Assembly (NCBI RefSeq): GCF_002287075.1
Contig: NZ_NSKE01000006.1
Coordinates: 231,216 to 295,215 of the forward strand
Reading direction: 5' to 3'
Length of the DNA: 64,000 nucleotides
Source of the DNA: Fodinibius salipaludis
GTDB taxonomy: Bacteria; Bacteroidota; Rhodothermia; Balneolales; Balneolaceae
Shown: positions 53,005-61,489 of the stretch, piece after piece
How positions within the stretch are numbered: the stretch's first letter is position 1
Layout: each line of letters opens with the position of its first letter
Position numbers and translations under genes: made by a program
The notes under the pieces: model-generated
Seen by the model: only the letters and a program-made list of their open reading frames with translations
Database searches by the model: none
Told to the model about the DNA's origin: nothing

Positions 53005-54004
53005 AATCTTTTAACATCGACTTTAACCCCCTTTTAACCGGAAGCTGCCAAAGTAATTTGCACCAATCATGGTTCCCTTCAATAAGTCCCGGCCCTTTAT
53101 TTGTAATGACCACATCCCACCCAATAGATCTATTTTGCGGATGCCGTAATGCTGCCTCTTTTACCATTTGGAGTGTTTTCTTCCAAAATGGAATCTGGAA
53201 TCCCGGTATTTCTACATTCGTAACGGGATGGTCATTCTGATCAGGCTTGGTAATATCACTGTATACCCCCGGCCCGCTAACAATACCTGTATCCTCATCA
53301 ATAGGCGCCGCCATATTTCCGGCCGCCATATTATCAACAGGCGAATTTACTGAGATTCGCAAACGACAACCCAAAATATCAACTCCTCCCTCCTCATTGA
53401 GTTGTGTAATAATCCGCACCGTATTTACCGCTGATGATGATAGCTGATTCATTTTGGTATGCTGAACTATAAACTCCTCCACTAGCCCCAAATCATGATC
53501 TTCCATAAATTCAATCATCCCAAACCGGTCAAACTCACTGCTATTTTTAATTACAACCTGTGCCCCACATTTGCCATCTGCTGGCTTAAATACCACCTTA
53601 CCCGAGGAATTATTTAGGATTTGTTCGGCTTTATCAGAATTCTGCCGAAGATCAGCAATACTTGCAACGGTATGCCCAAAGAAATTTTCGTATTGCTTAT
53701 AAAAGAGTGTTTTATCATCAAGAATATGACGATGGTTTTTGGGATTCATCGCTAATTGATACTCATACATATAACCGGTTCCCGCCCACAACGCTCGTTC
53801 TTCTTTTGGAAGATCATAAAAACGGAACTGAAAATACTCCAGAATAGAGATGTTATACTCAAAGACTGAAGTAATGATATCTTTAATAATTGATGACTTC
53901 CTTTGCCCCTCTTGTTTTGAAATGTAATTGAGAAATATGTTAAACTTATCACGGTCTAACTCTTTTAAATAATAGCCAAGATATAAACTTCTTTTCACTT
54001 TCAT
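52982..54004 (-). CDS. Sugar-transfer-associated ATP-grasp protein
   Basis: A 340-residue protein of the ATP-grasp group found next to sugar transferases. VVFKPADGKCGAQVVIKNSS is the ATP-lysine loop, VEEFIVQHTKMNQLSSSAVN and TVRIITQL follow, and IGWDVVITNKGPGLIEGNHD contains the metal-binding acid residues (LIEGNHDW). The family is thought to form an amide or ester between an amino acid and a sugar, but this is unproven. First gene of the P6 unit with the PglC- and PglD-like genes. Confidence 0.85.
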   Translation of the reverse strand: MKVKRSLYLGYYLKELDRDKFNIFLNYISKQEGQRKSSIIKDIITSVFEYNISILEYFQFRFYDLPKEERALWAGTGYMYEYQLAMNPKNHRHILDDKTLFYKQYENFFGHTVASIADLRQNSDKAEQILNNSSGKVVFKPADGKCGAQVVIKNSSEFDRFGMIEFMEDHDLGLVEEFIVQHTKMNQLSSSAVNTVRIITQLNEEGGVDILGCRLRISVNSPVDNMAAGNMAAPIDEDTGIVSGPGVYSDITKPDQNDHPVTNVEIPGFQIPFWKKTLQMVKEAALRHPQNRSIGWDVVITNKGPGLIEGNHDWCKLLWQLPVKRGLKSMLKDYAHSHGL

Positions 54005-54047
54005 TTTATGTAGGTCAGTTATAAATCAGATCCCCACACTTATTATC

Positions 54048-54063
54048 TACAATACCTATGCCA
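54048..54063 (-). promoter_or_regulatory. Sigma-54 promoter P6 (ATP-grasp-PglC-PglD unit)
   Basis: TGGCATAGGTATTGTA on the minus strand, canonical spacing. The predicted start is about 33 nt before the ATG at 54004. Confidence 0.77.
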
Positions 54064-54190
54064 TTCTTATTAGTTATCAAGAATTCAAAGGCATAAATGA
54101 GTTTTAGGCTGGTTTTGTTCTCTCTGACTTTTCCTTCAGATCAAAAACGCAAAAGTTAAAATAGAAAAGCGTTAATTTTATTCACGTATT

Positions 54191-54205
54191 AAGTAAAAAA
54201 TACTC
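54191..54205. promoter_or_regulatory. Enhancer-type palindrome U6 (two mismatches)
   Basis: AAGTAAAAAATACTC, the weakest member: first base and one base of the right arm depart from GAGTAA-N3-TTACTC. It is 127 bp upstream of P6, where the pattern predicts a site. Confidence 0.5.
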
Positions 54206-54225
54206 AACTACAAAAATTATTAAGT

Positions 54226-55365
54226 TTATTTCTTAGTCTCTAATATTAAATCTCCCAATTCATTTGCAGCTATAAATTCTACATCAGGCCAGCGTTCCGT
54301 AATCTTCTTTAATAACTCACTTAAAGCGTTAATACCCTTTTCTCTATTTTTCTCATCAATATGGCCACAAAAATTAACCCGATGCGAACTAATAATAGCG
54401 GGACGATTCCATCGAAAAGCCGCTTCAATTTGTTTAAGTGTATATTTTACCCAATCCACGCCTCTATCATCTGTAGGTTCAAAAACAACATTACGCACCA
54501 TTGACAAGAGGCTGGCGGCCATTTCTTTACCAGTGTAGTTAAATTTTCTTTTGTATTTACCGTGCCCTTGATGCTCATTTGCAATCATGGCAGTATCGAT
54601 AAAAGTTATCCCCTCCCTTTTCAAGGTCTTATATAAAACGGGATGAGCATTATAAACAGGAGGGGTGAAATTTCGGGCACGATAACCAAAAACCTTTTCA
54701 AACTGATCAAGACCGTCTTCAATAATCCAATGAAGACGGTCATTCTCTTCAAATGACCAAAAATCTAAAGCTGCCATCGGAGAAATAGTCTCGTAACTAT
54801 TACCCGTAATACTAGTGAAGGATCTATTTTGCAGGCAGGTCATCAAATCATGATCCTTTACTAAAAGTTTTTCATTGAATACTTTCAAATTAAGATGCTC
54901 TCTACCGTGAAACTGCGGCACCAATAGACCTTTCTCAATGCCCTCTTGCCATAATTCCCATGTCCCGCCGTATGCAGTTACATCTAATGCAGATAATTTT
55001 TGGAATGTTTGCGGTAGGCGTTCGTAGTGATACTCTTCATATCCGGTTTCCGCTACCTTGTCAAAGTTAATATTGCAAGGAAGCGCATATGCAGTAAAAA
55101 CAGCAGAGTTCCCGTGTTTATCCTTTACGGATGTCAACACCTTAAAAAGAGATTCAAGATCTGTTCTGGTTTCAAGGGCATCAAATTTATCAAACCGGTT
55201 ATGAGCCGGCAGTCCCGCCTGATCCAACTTTTCTCTGGCTTCTTTTGAATGTAACCGAACATTCCCGTAGTCATCGACGGCAAATACAACAATCTTTCGC
55301 TTTGTTCGCCAGCCGACCAAGTTTTTGGCGTTTAAAAGAAAGTCATTTTTAAAATCTCTCATCAT
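54226..55365 (-). CDS. Polysaccharide deacetylase-fold (NodB-like) protein
   Basis: A 379-residue protein. KIVVFAVDDYGNVRLHSKEA supplies the Asp pair and VPQFHGREHLN the His-x3-His that in NodB-fold enzymes bind the metal; IISSHRVNFCGH is a later His motif. Sequence similarity to classic deacetylases is low, so catalysis is inferred, not certain. It is the last of nine genes of the P7 unit and follows a clear deacetylase by 15 bp. It could de-N-acetylate a hexosamine in the polymer or be a related hydrolase. Confidence 0.65.
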   Translation of the reverse strand: MMRDFKNDFLLNAKNLVGWRTKRKIVVFAVDDYGNVRLHSKEAREKLDQAGLPAHNRFDKFDALETRTDLESLFKVLTSVKDKHGNSAVFTAYALPCNINFDKVAETGYEEYHYERLPQTFQKLSALDVTAYGGTWELWQEGIEKGLLVPQFHGREHLNLKVFNEKLLVKDHDLMTCLQNRSFTSITGNSYETISPMAALDFWSFEENDRLHWIIEDGLDQFEKVFGYRARNFTPPVYNAHPVLYKTLKREGITFIDTAMIANEHQGHGKYKRKFNYTGKEMAASLLSMVRNVVFEPTDDRGVDWVKYTLKQIEAAFRWNRPAIISSHRVNFCGHIDEKNREKGINALSELLKKITERWPDVEFIAANELGDLILETKK

Positions 55366-55380
55366 AGGAGTTAGCCAAAT

Positions 55381-56265
55381 CTAAAATACCTTAGTACCTG
55401 TTATCTGGTGATCATTGTTAACTAAATTAATGACCGTGCCGAATTCATAATTTTGCAATAGTCGTGCCAGCTTGGGATATACCGATTTTCGGTTAAACCA
55501 CATTGATTTCATTTTATACCTTGTTAGCAGATCTACCTTGTTCAGTTGGTCAAAATAGTAGTCTGGATAATCTTGAGTATCCAGTTCATAGGGATGCATA
55601 TACAGGACCACAGGTCGTTCCTTTTGGATTTTTTCAAAAGCTGCCCTGGTTAAAGCGTAGGGAAAGAGCCTCAAATATCCTCCTCCACAAACTGGTATAT
55701 CTTTCCAAAATACTTTTACAGTAGATAACGGTACTTCTATGAGATTCATGCCGGAGGGAGTTTTAAGTTCATGGATGTCTTTCGGAAAACCTGACCAACC
55801 ATAACGCATACCACTACCCGGCATAATACTACTGTCATACTTAAAGCCTGCTTCGGCAATAACGTCCAGTCCCCACTCGGTTTTAGGTGTAATTGAGAAA
55901 GCAGGTGCTCTATGGCCAAAAACTTCATGGCCTGTAAGATCCTCAATCAGCTTTTTGGCTTTTGTAAGCTCCTCAAAAGCCTGCTTACGTGTCATCCTAA
56001 AAAACTGATAATGGTTATAGCCGTGAACGCCTAACTCGTGTCCCTCTTGGGCAATTTTTTTTACAAGTTGGGGGAACTTTTCAGCAACCTGCCCCAAAAC
56101 AAAAAAAGTACCTTGCGTTTGATATCGAGCCAGCAGATCCAAAATTTTCTCCGTTAAACTAACAACTCTATCAGTTTGTCTTGACTCAACGGAAAAAATA
56201 TCTCGCATGGCAATACTGATGCCATCTTCTACATCTACCGTAAATGCTGCCTTTGTAGGTTTCAA
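55381..56265 (-). CDS. Polysaccharide deacetylase, resembling the exosortase-locus (DUF3473) type
   Basis: A 294-residue NodB-fold enzyme. FTVDVEDGISIAM gives the metal Asp pair, GTFFVLGQVAEKFPQLV and GHELGVHGYNHYQFFRM the His ligands, and FGHRAPAFSITPKTEWGLDV and IAEAGFKYDSSIMPG the active-site Arg and a strongly conserved region. The C-terminal part (PVCGGGYLRLFPYALTRAAF, VLYMHPYELD) is like DUF3473 found in PEP-CTERM/exosortase-associated loci. It overlaps the ATP-grasp gene by 4 bp. It would deacetylate amino sugars of the polymer. Confidence 0.88.
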   Translation of the reverse strand: MKPTKAAFTVDVEDGISIAMRDIFSVESRQTDRVVSLTEKILDLLARYQTQGTFFVLGQVAEKFPQLVKKIAQEGHELGVHGYNHYQFFRMTRKQAFEELTKAKKLIEDLTGHEVFGHRAPAFSITPKTEWGLDVIAEAGFKYDSSIMPGSGMRYGWSGFPKDIHELKTPSGMNLIEVPLSTVKVFWKDIPVCGGGYLRLFPYALTRAAFEKIQKERPVVLYMHPYELDTQDYPDYYFDQLNKVDLLTRYKMKSMWFNRKSVYPKLARLLQNYEFGTVINLVNNDHQITGTKVF

Positions 56266-57470
56266 GATGTTTTGACTTTACTTTTTAGTTTTGAGTTAGT
56301 TTGAACCCCAAGTTTCTTGTTTAGCAAATCCAAATTAGCATATTTCATAATGTATCCTAATATAAATCCAATTAGGGGAGCAGGATCATCCATCCGAAAA
56401 GATTGATAGTGCACCTTTCTACCAAAAAATTGTGAAAAACCAGGGTAGGTAATGCGCTTTTGTTCCCATGAAGAAAACAAGAACCATAGTACATCAAGAA
56501 GCAAATTCCTCATGACTATGTCCTCTTCATGACTGGAATATTTGGCCAACTTTTTTCCCTCTGCCAAACTCAATAACATTTTTGCTAAGTCAATACCAGC
56601 CATAAATGCTATTTTTGCCGTTGCACCAATCCGAGGATTGATTTCAATTACCTTTGGCATACCATCTCTTGGATCAAATACAAAATCGATGTTAGCTACA
56701 CCTACCCAATTTAGAGTTTTGAGTAATTTTTCAACGATTAAAACCACCGCAGGGTGGTCCACCAAAAAGTTACAACTGCTGGTTCCACCGCTCACTGGAA
56801 AAAATCGAGTTTTTTCTGAGACTACACAGGCTTTTAGATCACTATTTTCGTCACAAAACGCTTCAACCGTAAATTGTTTTTTATTAGGGATATACTCCTG
56901 AATTAGTAATTTGCCGTGTTTTTCTTTCAATTCAGGAAGTTGCTCAAATAAGCTCTCCTGATCTTCTAAAATCGTAAATCCGACGGCCCCAACTCCCTTC
57001 CTGGGTTTCAAAACAAGAGGAAACTTTAGATTCATTTTGTAATCATCATCTTCTAATTCGTCGACAGCATAAGAAACTGGACATGGTATATTATGCTCCA
57101 TACACAGTTTCATGGTTAAATATTTATCAGCCGCTACAGAATAAATTGGATAATCGGGAACAGTGGTTTGAACATATTGTTCTATTTCCGATTTGTGACT
57201 GGCTAACAAAGCAGAACTGGCATCACTTAGTCCCAAGACTAAATCATATTTTTCGACTTTAACATGTTCCAACAGCTGTTGGTAATACTGTTCTTCGTTC
57301 CCTGTAACTGTACACCAAACAATACGTTTATTGGCATATCGGGAGAAATAACCAGAACAAAGTTTACTTGGACATACCAATGTAACCCAATGGCCTCCTT
57401 TATAAAAAGAACGCATCAATGGCAGACATTGACTTGAGTTTCCATCCAGTATGAGAATCTTTTTAGACAT
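56262..57470 (-). CDS. ATP-grasp domain ligase (carbamoyl-phosphate-synthase-like)
   Basis: A 402-residue protein. The N-terminal domain starts KILILDGNSSQCLPLMRSFY; the ATP-grasp core has FPLVLKPRKGVGAVGFTILE and LLIQEYIPNKKQFTVEAFCD, and ends with VIEINPRIGATAKIAFMAGI, the metal-binding loop. Relatives ligate amino or carboxylic acids to amines; the substrate here is unknown. It is tightly packed with deacetylase and formyltransferase genes, so modification of an amino group on a sugar is the most economical guess. Confidence 0.8.
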   Translation of the reverse strand: MSKKILILDGNSSQCLPLMRSFYKGGHWVTLVCPSKLCSGYFSRYANKRIVWCTVTGNEEQYYQQLLEHVKVEKYDLVLGLSDASSALLASHKSEIEQYVQTTVPDYPIYSVAADKYLTMKLCMEHNIPCPVSYAVDELEDDDYKMNLKFPLVLKPRKGVGAVGFTILEDQESLFEQLPELKEKHGKLLIQEYIPNKKQFTVEAFCDENSDLKACVVSEKTRFFPVSGGTSSCNFLVDHPAVVLIVEKLLKTLNWVGVANIDFVFDPRDGMPKVIEINPRIGATAKIAFMAGIDLAKMLLSLAEGKKLAKYSSHEEDIVMRNLLLDVLWFLFSSWEQKRITYPGFSQFFGRKVHYQSFRMDDPAPLIGFILGYIMKYANLDLLNKKLGVQTNSKLKSKVKTS

Positions 57471-57489
57471 TATAGAAATCCAGATTATT

Positions 57490-58281
57490 TTACTTATTCG
57501 TTTTCTTGCTTAATCTTTTCTGTAATTCTTTGCGTTGTTTTTTAGTTGGCCATGAAAAGTATGATCTCTTACTAAAATCTTGCTCTCTTGGCACAAATTC
57601 CGGATCAGCAATTAAATCCAAAGCTTCCACCAGCATGTCTGGAACTATGTTATTGTACCATGTTGTGAGTGAATCCAAATCATCATTGAAAAGTACCTCT
57701 TTTTCTTTCTGCAGGATTATTTTACCAGCATCAATCTTCTCACTCACCGTATGGACTGTTGCTCCAATCGTGTCCTCCCCATGATATAAAGCCCAAAATA
57801 TTGCATCTAAGCCTGCATATGCAGGCAACAATGAACGGTGAACATTAATGACATAACTTTTAGCCGTTTTTAAAATATTTGGTTTTATAATAGGTGCCCC
57901 CGCTAAAACAATCACATCCGGTTTCTTCTTTTCTAAGACCAATTCTACATCTTGTCCATTAATGTTGTCCACTTCGTGGTATGCAATTCCTCGAGAATGT
58001 AACTTTTTTTCGAAACTCACCTCTTTGTTAAGTTGCTTCAATTTTATTTTAACAAGCTCAACCAACCTTGATTTGAGAAAAGAAAAACTAAATTTCCCAA
58101 ACAGATCCATATAAAACTTTATTGAAGTGGCGCGTCTGGCAAACCTTTTCTCCAGTATGACTCCAGAAAGATTATGGTTACTTTTTTCAAGTAAACCCAA
58201 CACGGCATTGATCGATTGGGGCCTATCTGTCATTCCAATCAAAAAAACATCAAATGTTTTATGTAGTCTATTATTATTCAA
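57490..58281 (-). CDS. Formyltransferase-family protein (sugar N-formyltransferase candidate)
   Basis: A 263-residue protein. The formyltransferase motif is VINVHRSLLPAYAGLDAIFW (the N-x-H-SLLP core) with the catalytic Asp in TVSEKIDAGKIILQ; GATVH and the N-terminal FDVFLIGMTDRPQS complete a Met-tRNA-formyltransferase-like fold. It lacks the C-terminal tRNA domain, so it more likely formylates a 4-amino sugar using 10-formyl-THF. It overlaps the glycosyltransferase upstream by 8 bp. Confidence 0.82.
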   Translation of the reverse strand: MNNNRLHKTFDVFLIGMTDRPQSINAVLGLLEKSNHNLSGVILEKRFARRATSIKFYMDLFGKFSFSFLKSRLVELVKIKLKQLNKEVSFEKKLHSRGIAYHEVDNINGQDVELVLEKKKPDVIVLAGAPIIKPNILKTAKSYVINVHRSLLPAYAGLDAIFWALYHGEDTIGATVHTVSEKIDAGKIILQKEKEVLFNDDLDSLTTWYNNIVPDMLVEALDLIADPEFVPREQDFSKRSYFSWPTKKQRKELQKRLSKKTNK

Positions 58282-59476
58282 AATGCTTTACAATTGTTTG
58301 GTATGAATGAGTGACCTCATATTTCTCGTTTAATAACTGCCAGGCTTGCTGCCCCATCTTTTTTACTACCTGTTTATCTTCACATAACCTTTCTATAGCA
58401 CTTCTAAAACTTTTATAATCACCATGGATCGTAGTTATTCCAGCTTCGTATTCTTCTACTATTTCACCGATGTCCGTTTCTCCATTTACGGCACATAATA
58501 CAGCCATTTTATTTTCAAGATAGGATAACAATCGGGAAGGAAATTGCGGATAGGTGTATTTACTGTCTAATAAAATAAGCCCAACATCACAGGTAGTAAT
58601 TAATGCTTTATACTCTTCTTCTGGCAAGTAACTGTATAACAGAGCATTTGGAGGATTTTCTTTATCAAAAACCTTTTTGAGTTTTGAATAATAAGTTCCT
58701 GCCCCTCCAATCATAAAAAAAGCTTTTTTATAGTCTTTCATCTTCAAAATAGTTTCACTGAGGTAATCTAGCCCATGCCCCAATCCAAGATTCCCACTAA
58801 AAAGAAACACAGTTGCATCATTAGGTATACCGTACTTTTCCCTGATGGAAATAGAACTATTTTTTTTGATACCATTGCCATTTAAGGAAATAGAATTGGG
58901 ACATACCTCTAGTTTCCCAGCTTCTAAATAGGGGTGCTGATTAAGTATAAAATCCACCCCCTTGGGAGACATACAACCGATTACATCAGCAGCTTTATAT
59001 AATCTCCTTTCATGCTTTCTGAAATAGTTATAAATCCATCCATGTTTTTTTATCAGTCCCATATCCGCAAAACCATAAGGCCATATATCTTTTAACAATA
59101 AATAAAGTGCACAATTATATTCTTCTTTGAGATCTTTCATTAGCCTTGAAAGTGTAATAGGAGGTGTATTAAATAGAATCAGATCAAAAGATTCATTGCC
59201 AAAATGTTTTTTAATTCCTCTTCTAAATTGCCATCCCAGAAGTAATAATGACAGACTTTTTTCAATTGGATGGGTCTTGGCAATATTACCCGTCTTGATC
59301 CGTAACACCTTTACCCCTTTTTCAATAGTGTAACCTGCCGACTTTTTGTTCCTTCTAGGTCTATTCGTAATCACACAAACATTGTGCCCCTCTTCTATAA
59401 ACTTGTGGATCAAGTCAGAATAAATATTGCTCTGCCCTTTTTCAGGCCATGCGATTGTTATGAATAATATATTCAT
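58274..59476 (-). CDS. Glycosyltransferase family 4 (WbuB/WcaI-like)
   Basis: A 400-residue GT-B enzyme. The start at 59476 (MNILFITIAWPEKGQ) is preferred: GAGGAG lies just before it, and the longer frame from 59569 overlaps the upstream gene by 128 bp. VFLFSGNLGLGHGLDYLSET and YSYLPEEEYKALITTCDVGL, then FPSRLLSYLENKMAV, are the UDP-sugar-binding part. It is close to WbuB-type transferases that act on FucNAc or QuiNAc-like residues. Acceptor unknown. Confidence 0.88.
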   Translation of the reverse strand: MNILFITIAWPEKGQSNIYSDLIHKFIEEGHNVCVITNRPRRNKKSAGYTIEKGVKVLRIKTGNIAKTHPIEKSLSLLLLGWQFRRGIKKHFGNESFDLILFNTPPITLSRLMKDLKEEYNCALYLLLKDIWPYGFADMGLIKKHGWIYNYFRKHERRLYKAADVIGCMSPKGVDFILNQHPYLEAGKLEVCPNSISLNGNGIKKNSSISIREKYGIPNDATVFLFSGNLGLGHGLDYLSETILKMKDYKKAFFMIGGAGTYYSKLKKVFDKENPPNALLYSYLPEEEYKALITTCDVGLILLDSKYTYPQFPSRLLSYLENKMAVLCAVNGETDIGEIVEEYEAGITTIHGDYKSFRSAIERLCEDKQVVKKMGQQAWQLLNEKYEVTHSYQTIVKHFE

Positions 59477-60689
59477 GCTCCTCAATTTTAGATCTATAAA
59501 GATTAAGATAGTCCTTGTACCTATCCTCCTTGTTAAATAACTGCATACATCTTTCCCGACAGTAATCACTATTTATTTTTAGGTCATTCTTAAAATATTT
59601 TTGTATTGAATTATATAACTCATCTGTATTTGACTTTTCTACAACCCATCCTGTTTTCCCATCTATGGCCTCAGGACTCCCACCCGTATTAAACGTTACG
59701 ACTGGAGTTCCACAGGCCAGTGCCTCAAGATTGGTTGTCGGAAAATTGTCTACAAGTGTTGGATTGACAAACAGATCTGCCACACTGTAAAAAGATACCA
59801 GTTCGTCAATATCTTCGGTGCGGGGAACAGCTATTATATTTTCCGGAAGCTCATGGTTCGAATCCCCGGAAAGGCCTATCAAAATAATTCTAAAATCATC
59901 ATTAAGTCGTTTAGCCAGCTCAACGAAGTATTTCAACCCTTTTCTTCTATCCCAAACACTGGCAACCCCAAGTAATACTTTTTTTCCAGTCAGCTTATAT
60001 TGCATCATAATATCCTTGGTATTCACAGGATGAAATTGCTCCAAATCGATACCATTATGTATTACTTCAACCGGGTATTCCGACAAAAACGACTGTTCCA
60101 CCAGGTTGGCCAGCCAGTGGCTGGGTGTAACAATGGTTAGGTTATCCACCCCATTGAACAGTTCTCTTTTTTGATGAAAGTTTTTCTTAGAATTATCCAG
60201 GAACCAACTGGCCGGGTATTTATCCGATAATGGACAGTCGTAACACTCTGTTTTCCACTTCTCACAGGACACATAATCAAAAAAACTGCAATGCCCTGTA
60301 AACGGCCAGCAGTCGTGAAGCGTCCAAACCACTGGTTTCTGTATCTCTTTCAAATAGTTAAACAGCAGTTCAATATTCAGATAATACCCGTGGAGATTGT
60401 GGAGGCCTATAACATCAGGATTAATCTCTTTGACCCTCTCAAGAAAACGTTGTGTAGCTTGCGTTGATCCGAAGCCATGACGGTCAAAAATACGGGTTTT
60501 GAGGCCATGCATATACACATCCATCTTACTTCCTATGCGGATAAGCTTGGAAGAACTTCCCGCAGGTCCTAAACTTTTATATGCAATATAGCTTTCATGT
60601 CCGTACTGTTGCAGGGTCTGCCCTATCTCTTCAGCTATCCTGCCAGTACTTGTGGTATTAACCGTTGTATTTATTTGGAGAATTTTCAT
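59442..60689 (-). CDS. Glycosyltransferase family 4
   Basis: A 415-residue GT-B enzyme starting MKILQINTTVNTTSTGRIAE; the alternative ATG at 60707 adds six residues (MVIKGI). LHNLHGYYLNIELLFNYL, VWTLHDCWPFTGHCSFFDYV and VIHNGIDLEQFHPV are typical of WcaC-like enzymes, and FVNPTLVDNFPTTNLEALAC with GTPVVTFNTGGSPEAI forms the EX7E-type donor site. The Cys-rich segment CEKWKTECYDCPLS is common to the group. Overlaps the next gene by 35 bp. Confidence 0.9.
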   Translation of the reverse strand: MKILQINTTVNTTSTGRIAEEIGQTLQQYGHESYIAYKSLGPAGSSSKLIRIGSKMDVYMHGLKTRIFDRHGFGSTQATQRFLERVKEINPDVIGLHNLHGYYLNIELLFNYLKEIQKPVVWTLHDCWPFTGHCSFFDYVSCEKWKTECYDCPLSDKYPASWFLDNSKKNFHQKRELFNGVDNLTIVTPSHWLANLVEQSFLSEYPVEVIHNGIDLEQFHPVNTKDIMMQYKLTGKKVLLGVASVWDRRKGLKYFVELAKRLNDDFRIILIGLSGDSNHELPENIIAVPRTEDIDELVSFYSVADLFVNPTLVDNFPTTNLEALACGTPVVTFNTGGSPEAIDGKTGWVVEKSNTDELYNSIQKYFKNDLKINSDYCRERCMQLFNKEDRYKDYLNLYRSKIEEHEYIIHNNRMA

Positions 60690-60717
60690 TATACCTTTAA
60701 TGACCAAAGACTATGCT

Positions 60718-61485
60718 TTACTCAGAAAGTAAATCATAACTAATTAACTCGTTATAGATGGTTTCCGCCATACTGTATGAAGGAGAATTGAGTACTTTAT
60801 TTAAATATTCTGTTTTGAATCTTGCTCTATTTTCATTCGGTAAACTCGAGGCATGGGATTCCTTTTGAGCTTCCTTCTTTTGCATCATTTCCTTGTAGTC
60901 ACTTAGCATCTCTGTCAAAGAATCATCTAATTGTACTTCGAAGCCAAGTTCTTCAGCAATTTTTTTTGTTAATAAAACTTCGTTTTCAATAGATGTTTCA
61001 AATCTAATAACATTTATCTTCCTAATATTCTTTTTTACAAATAGGTAATAGTTGTAATATGAAACTAAAAGCATTTCAAAAAGATCACGGTCAGGTGATA
61101 CATCATTTCCTACGACTTTCCTGTATAGATTGGATATTATTGCATCTTCTGGTCTGCGAACCATAACAAAGATTGGCAATTTTAATATAAGAGCTATTTT
61201 CAATCCTGATATAACATGTAAATGACTTGCAAAAGATTTATTTAGATAGACTTTACTAAATAAGGCAGCAAAAAAAGTATTCCCAGATCGTGGATACCCA
61301 TCAAAGTAAAAATCGTCATTCTTTGTTGGCAAACGGACATAATCCCCTCTCCACTTTCTCACACTATGAAACCATATCTTGTAAAGTAAAACGTTACTGG
61401 AAACCAGATGCTTAAACCAACTTAAAAATCTTCTGTATTCCATCGTATGATGTATGTTTGTTAACTGTCCTATCATGTATATCAA
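60718..61485 (-). CDS. Sulfotransferase domain protein 1
   Basis: A 255-residue PAPS-dependent sulfotransferase. The 5'-phosphosulfate loop is FDGYPRSGNTFFAALFSK, and the 3'-phosphate motif is MVRRPEDAIISNLYRK. It would transfer sulfate to a hydroxyl or amino group of the polysaccharide or its lipid-linked precursor. Start is uncertain: ATGs at 61485, 61476 and 61443 are all possible, and only the part after residue 40 is conserved. It starts 4 bp after the glycosyltransferase stop. Confidence 0.87.
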   Translation of the reverse strand: MIYMIGQLTNIHHTMEYRRFLSWFKHLVSSNVLLYKIWFHSVRKWRGDYVRLPTKNDDFYFDGYPRSGNTFFAALFSKVYLNKSFASHLHVISGLKIALILKLPIFVMVRRPEDAIISNLYRKVVGNDVSPDRDLFEMLLVSYYNYYLFVKKNIRKINVIRFETSIENEVLLTKKIAEELGFEVQLDDSLTEMLSDYKEMMQKKEAQKESHASSLPNENRARFKTEYLNKVLNSPSYSMAETIYNELISYDLLSE

Positions 61486-61489
61486 TTAC

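Noticed and set aside
59477..59569. N-terminal extension of the GT4 gene at 58274-59476
   Set aside because: It is entirely within the preceding GT4 gene; the internal start has GAGGAG before it.
59855..59865. GGTTCGAATCC, identical to a tRNA T-loop
   Set aside because: It is inside a conserved GT4 coding region, and I see no acceptor, D or anticodon stems around it.
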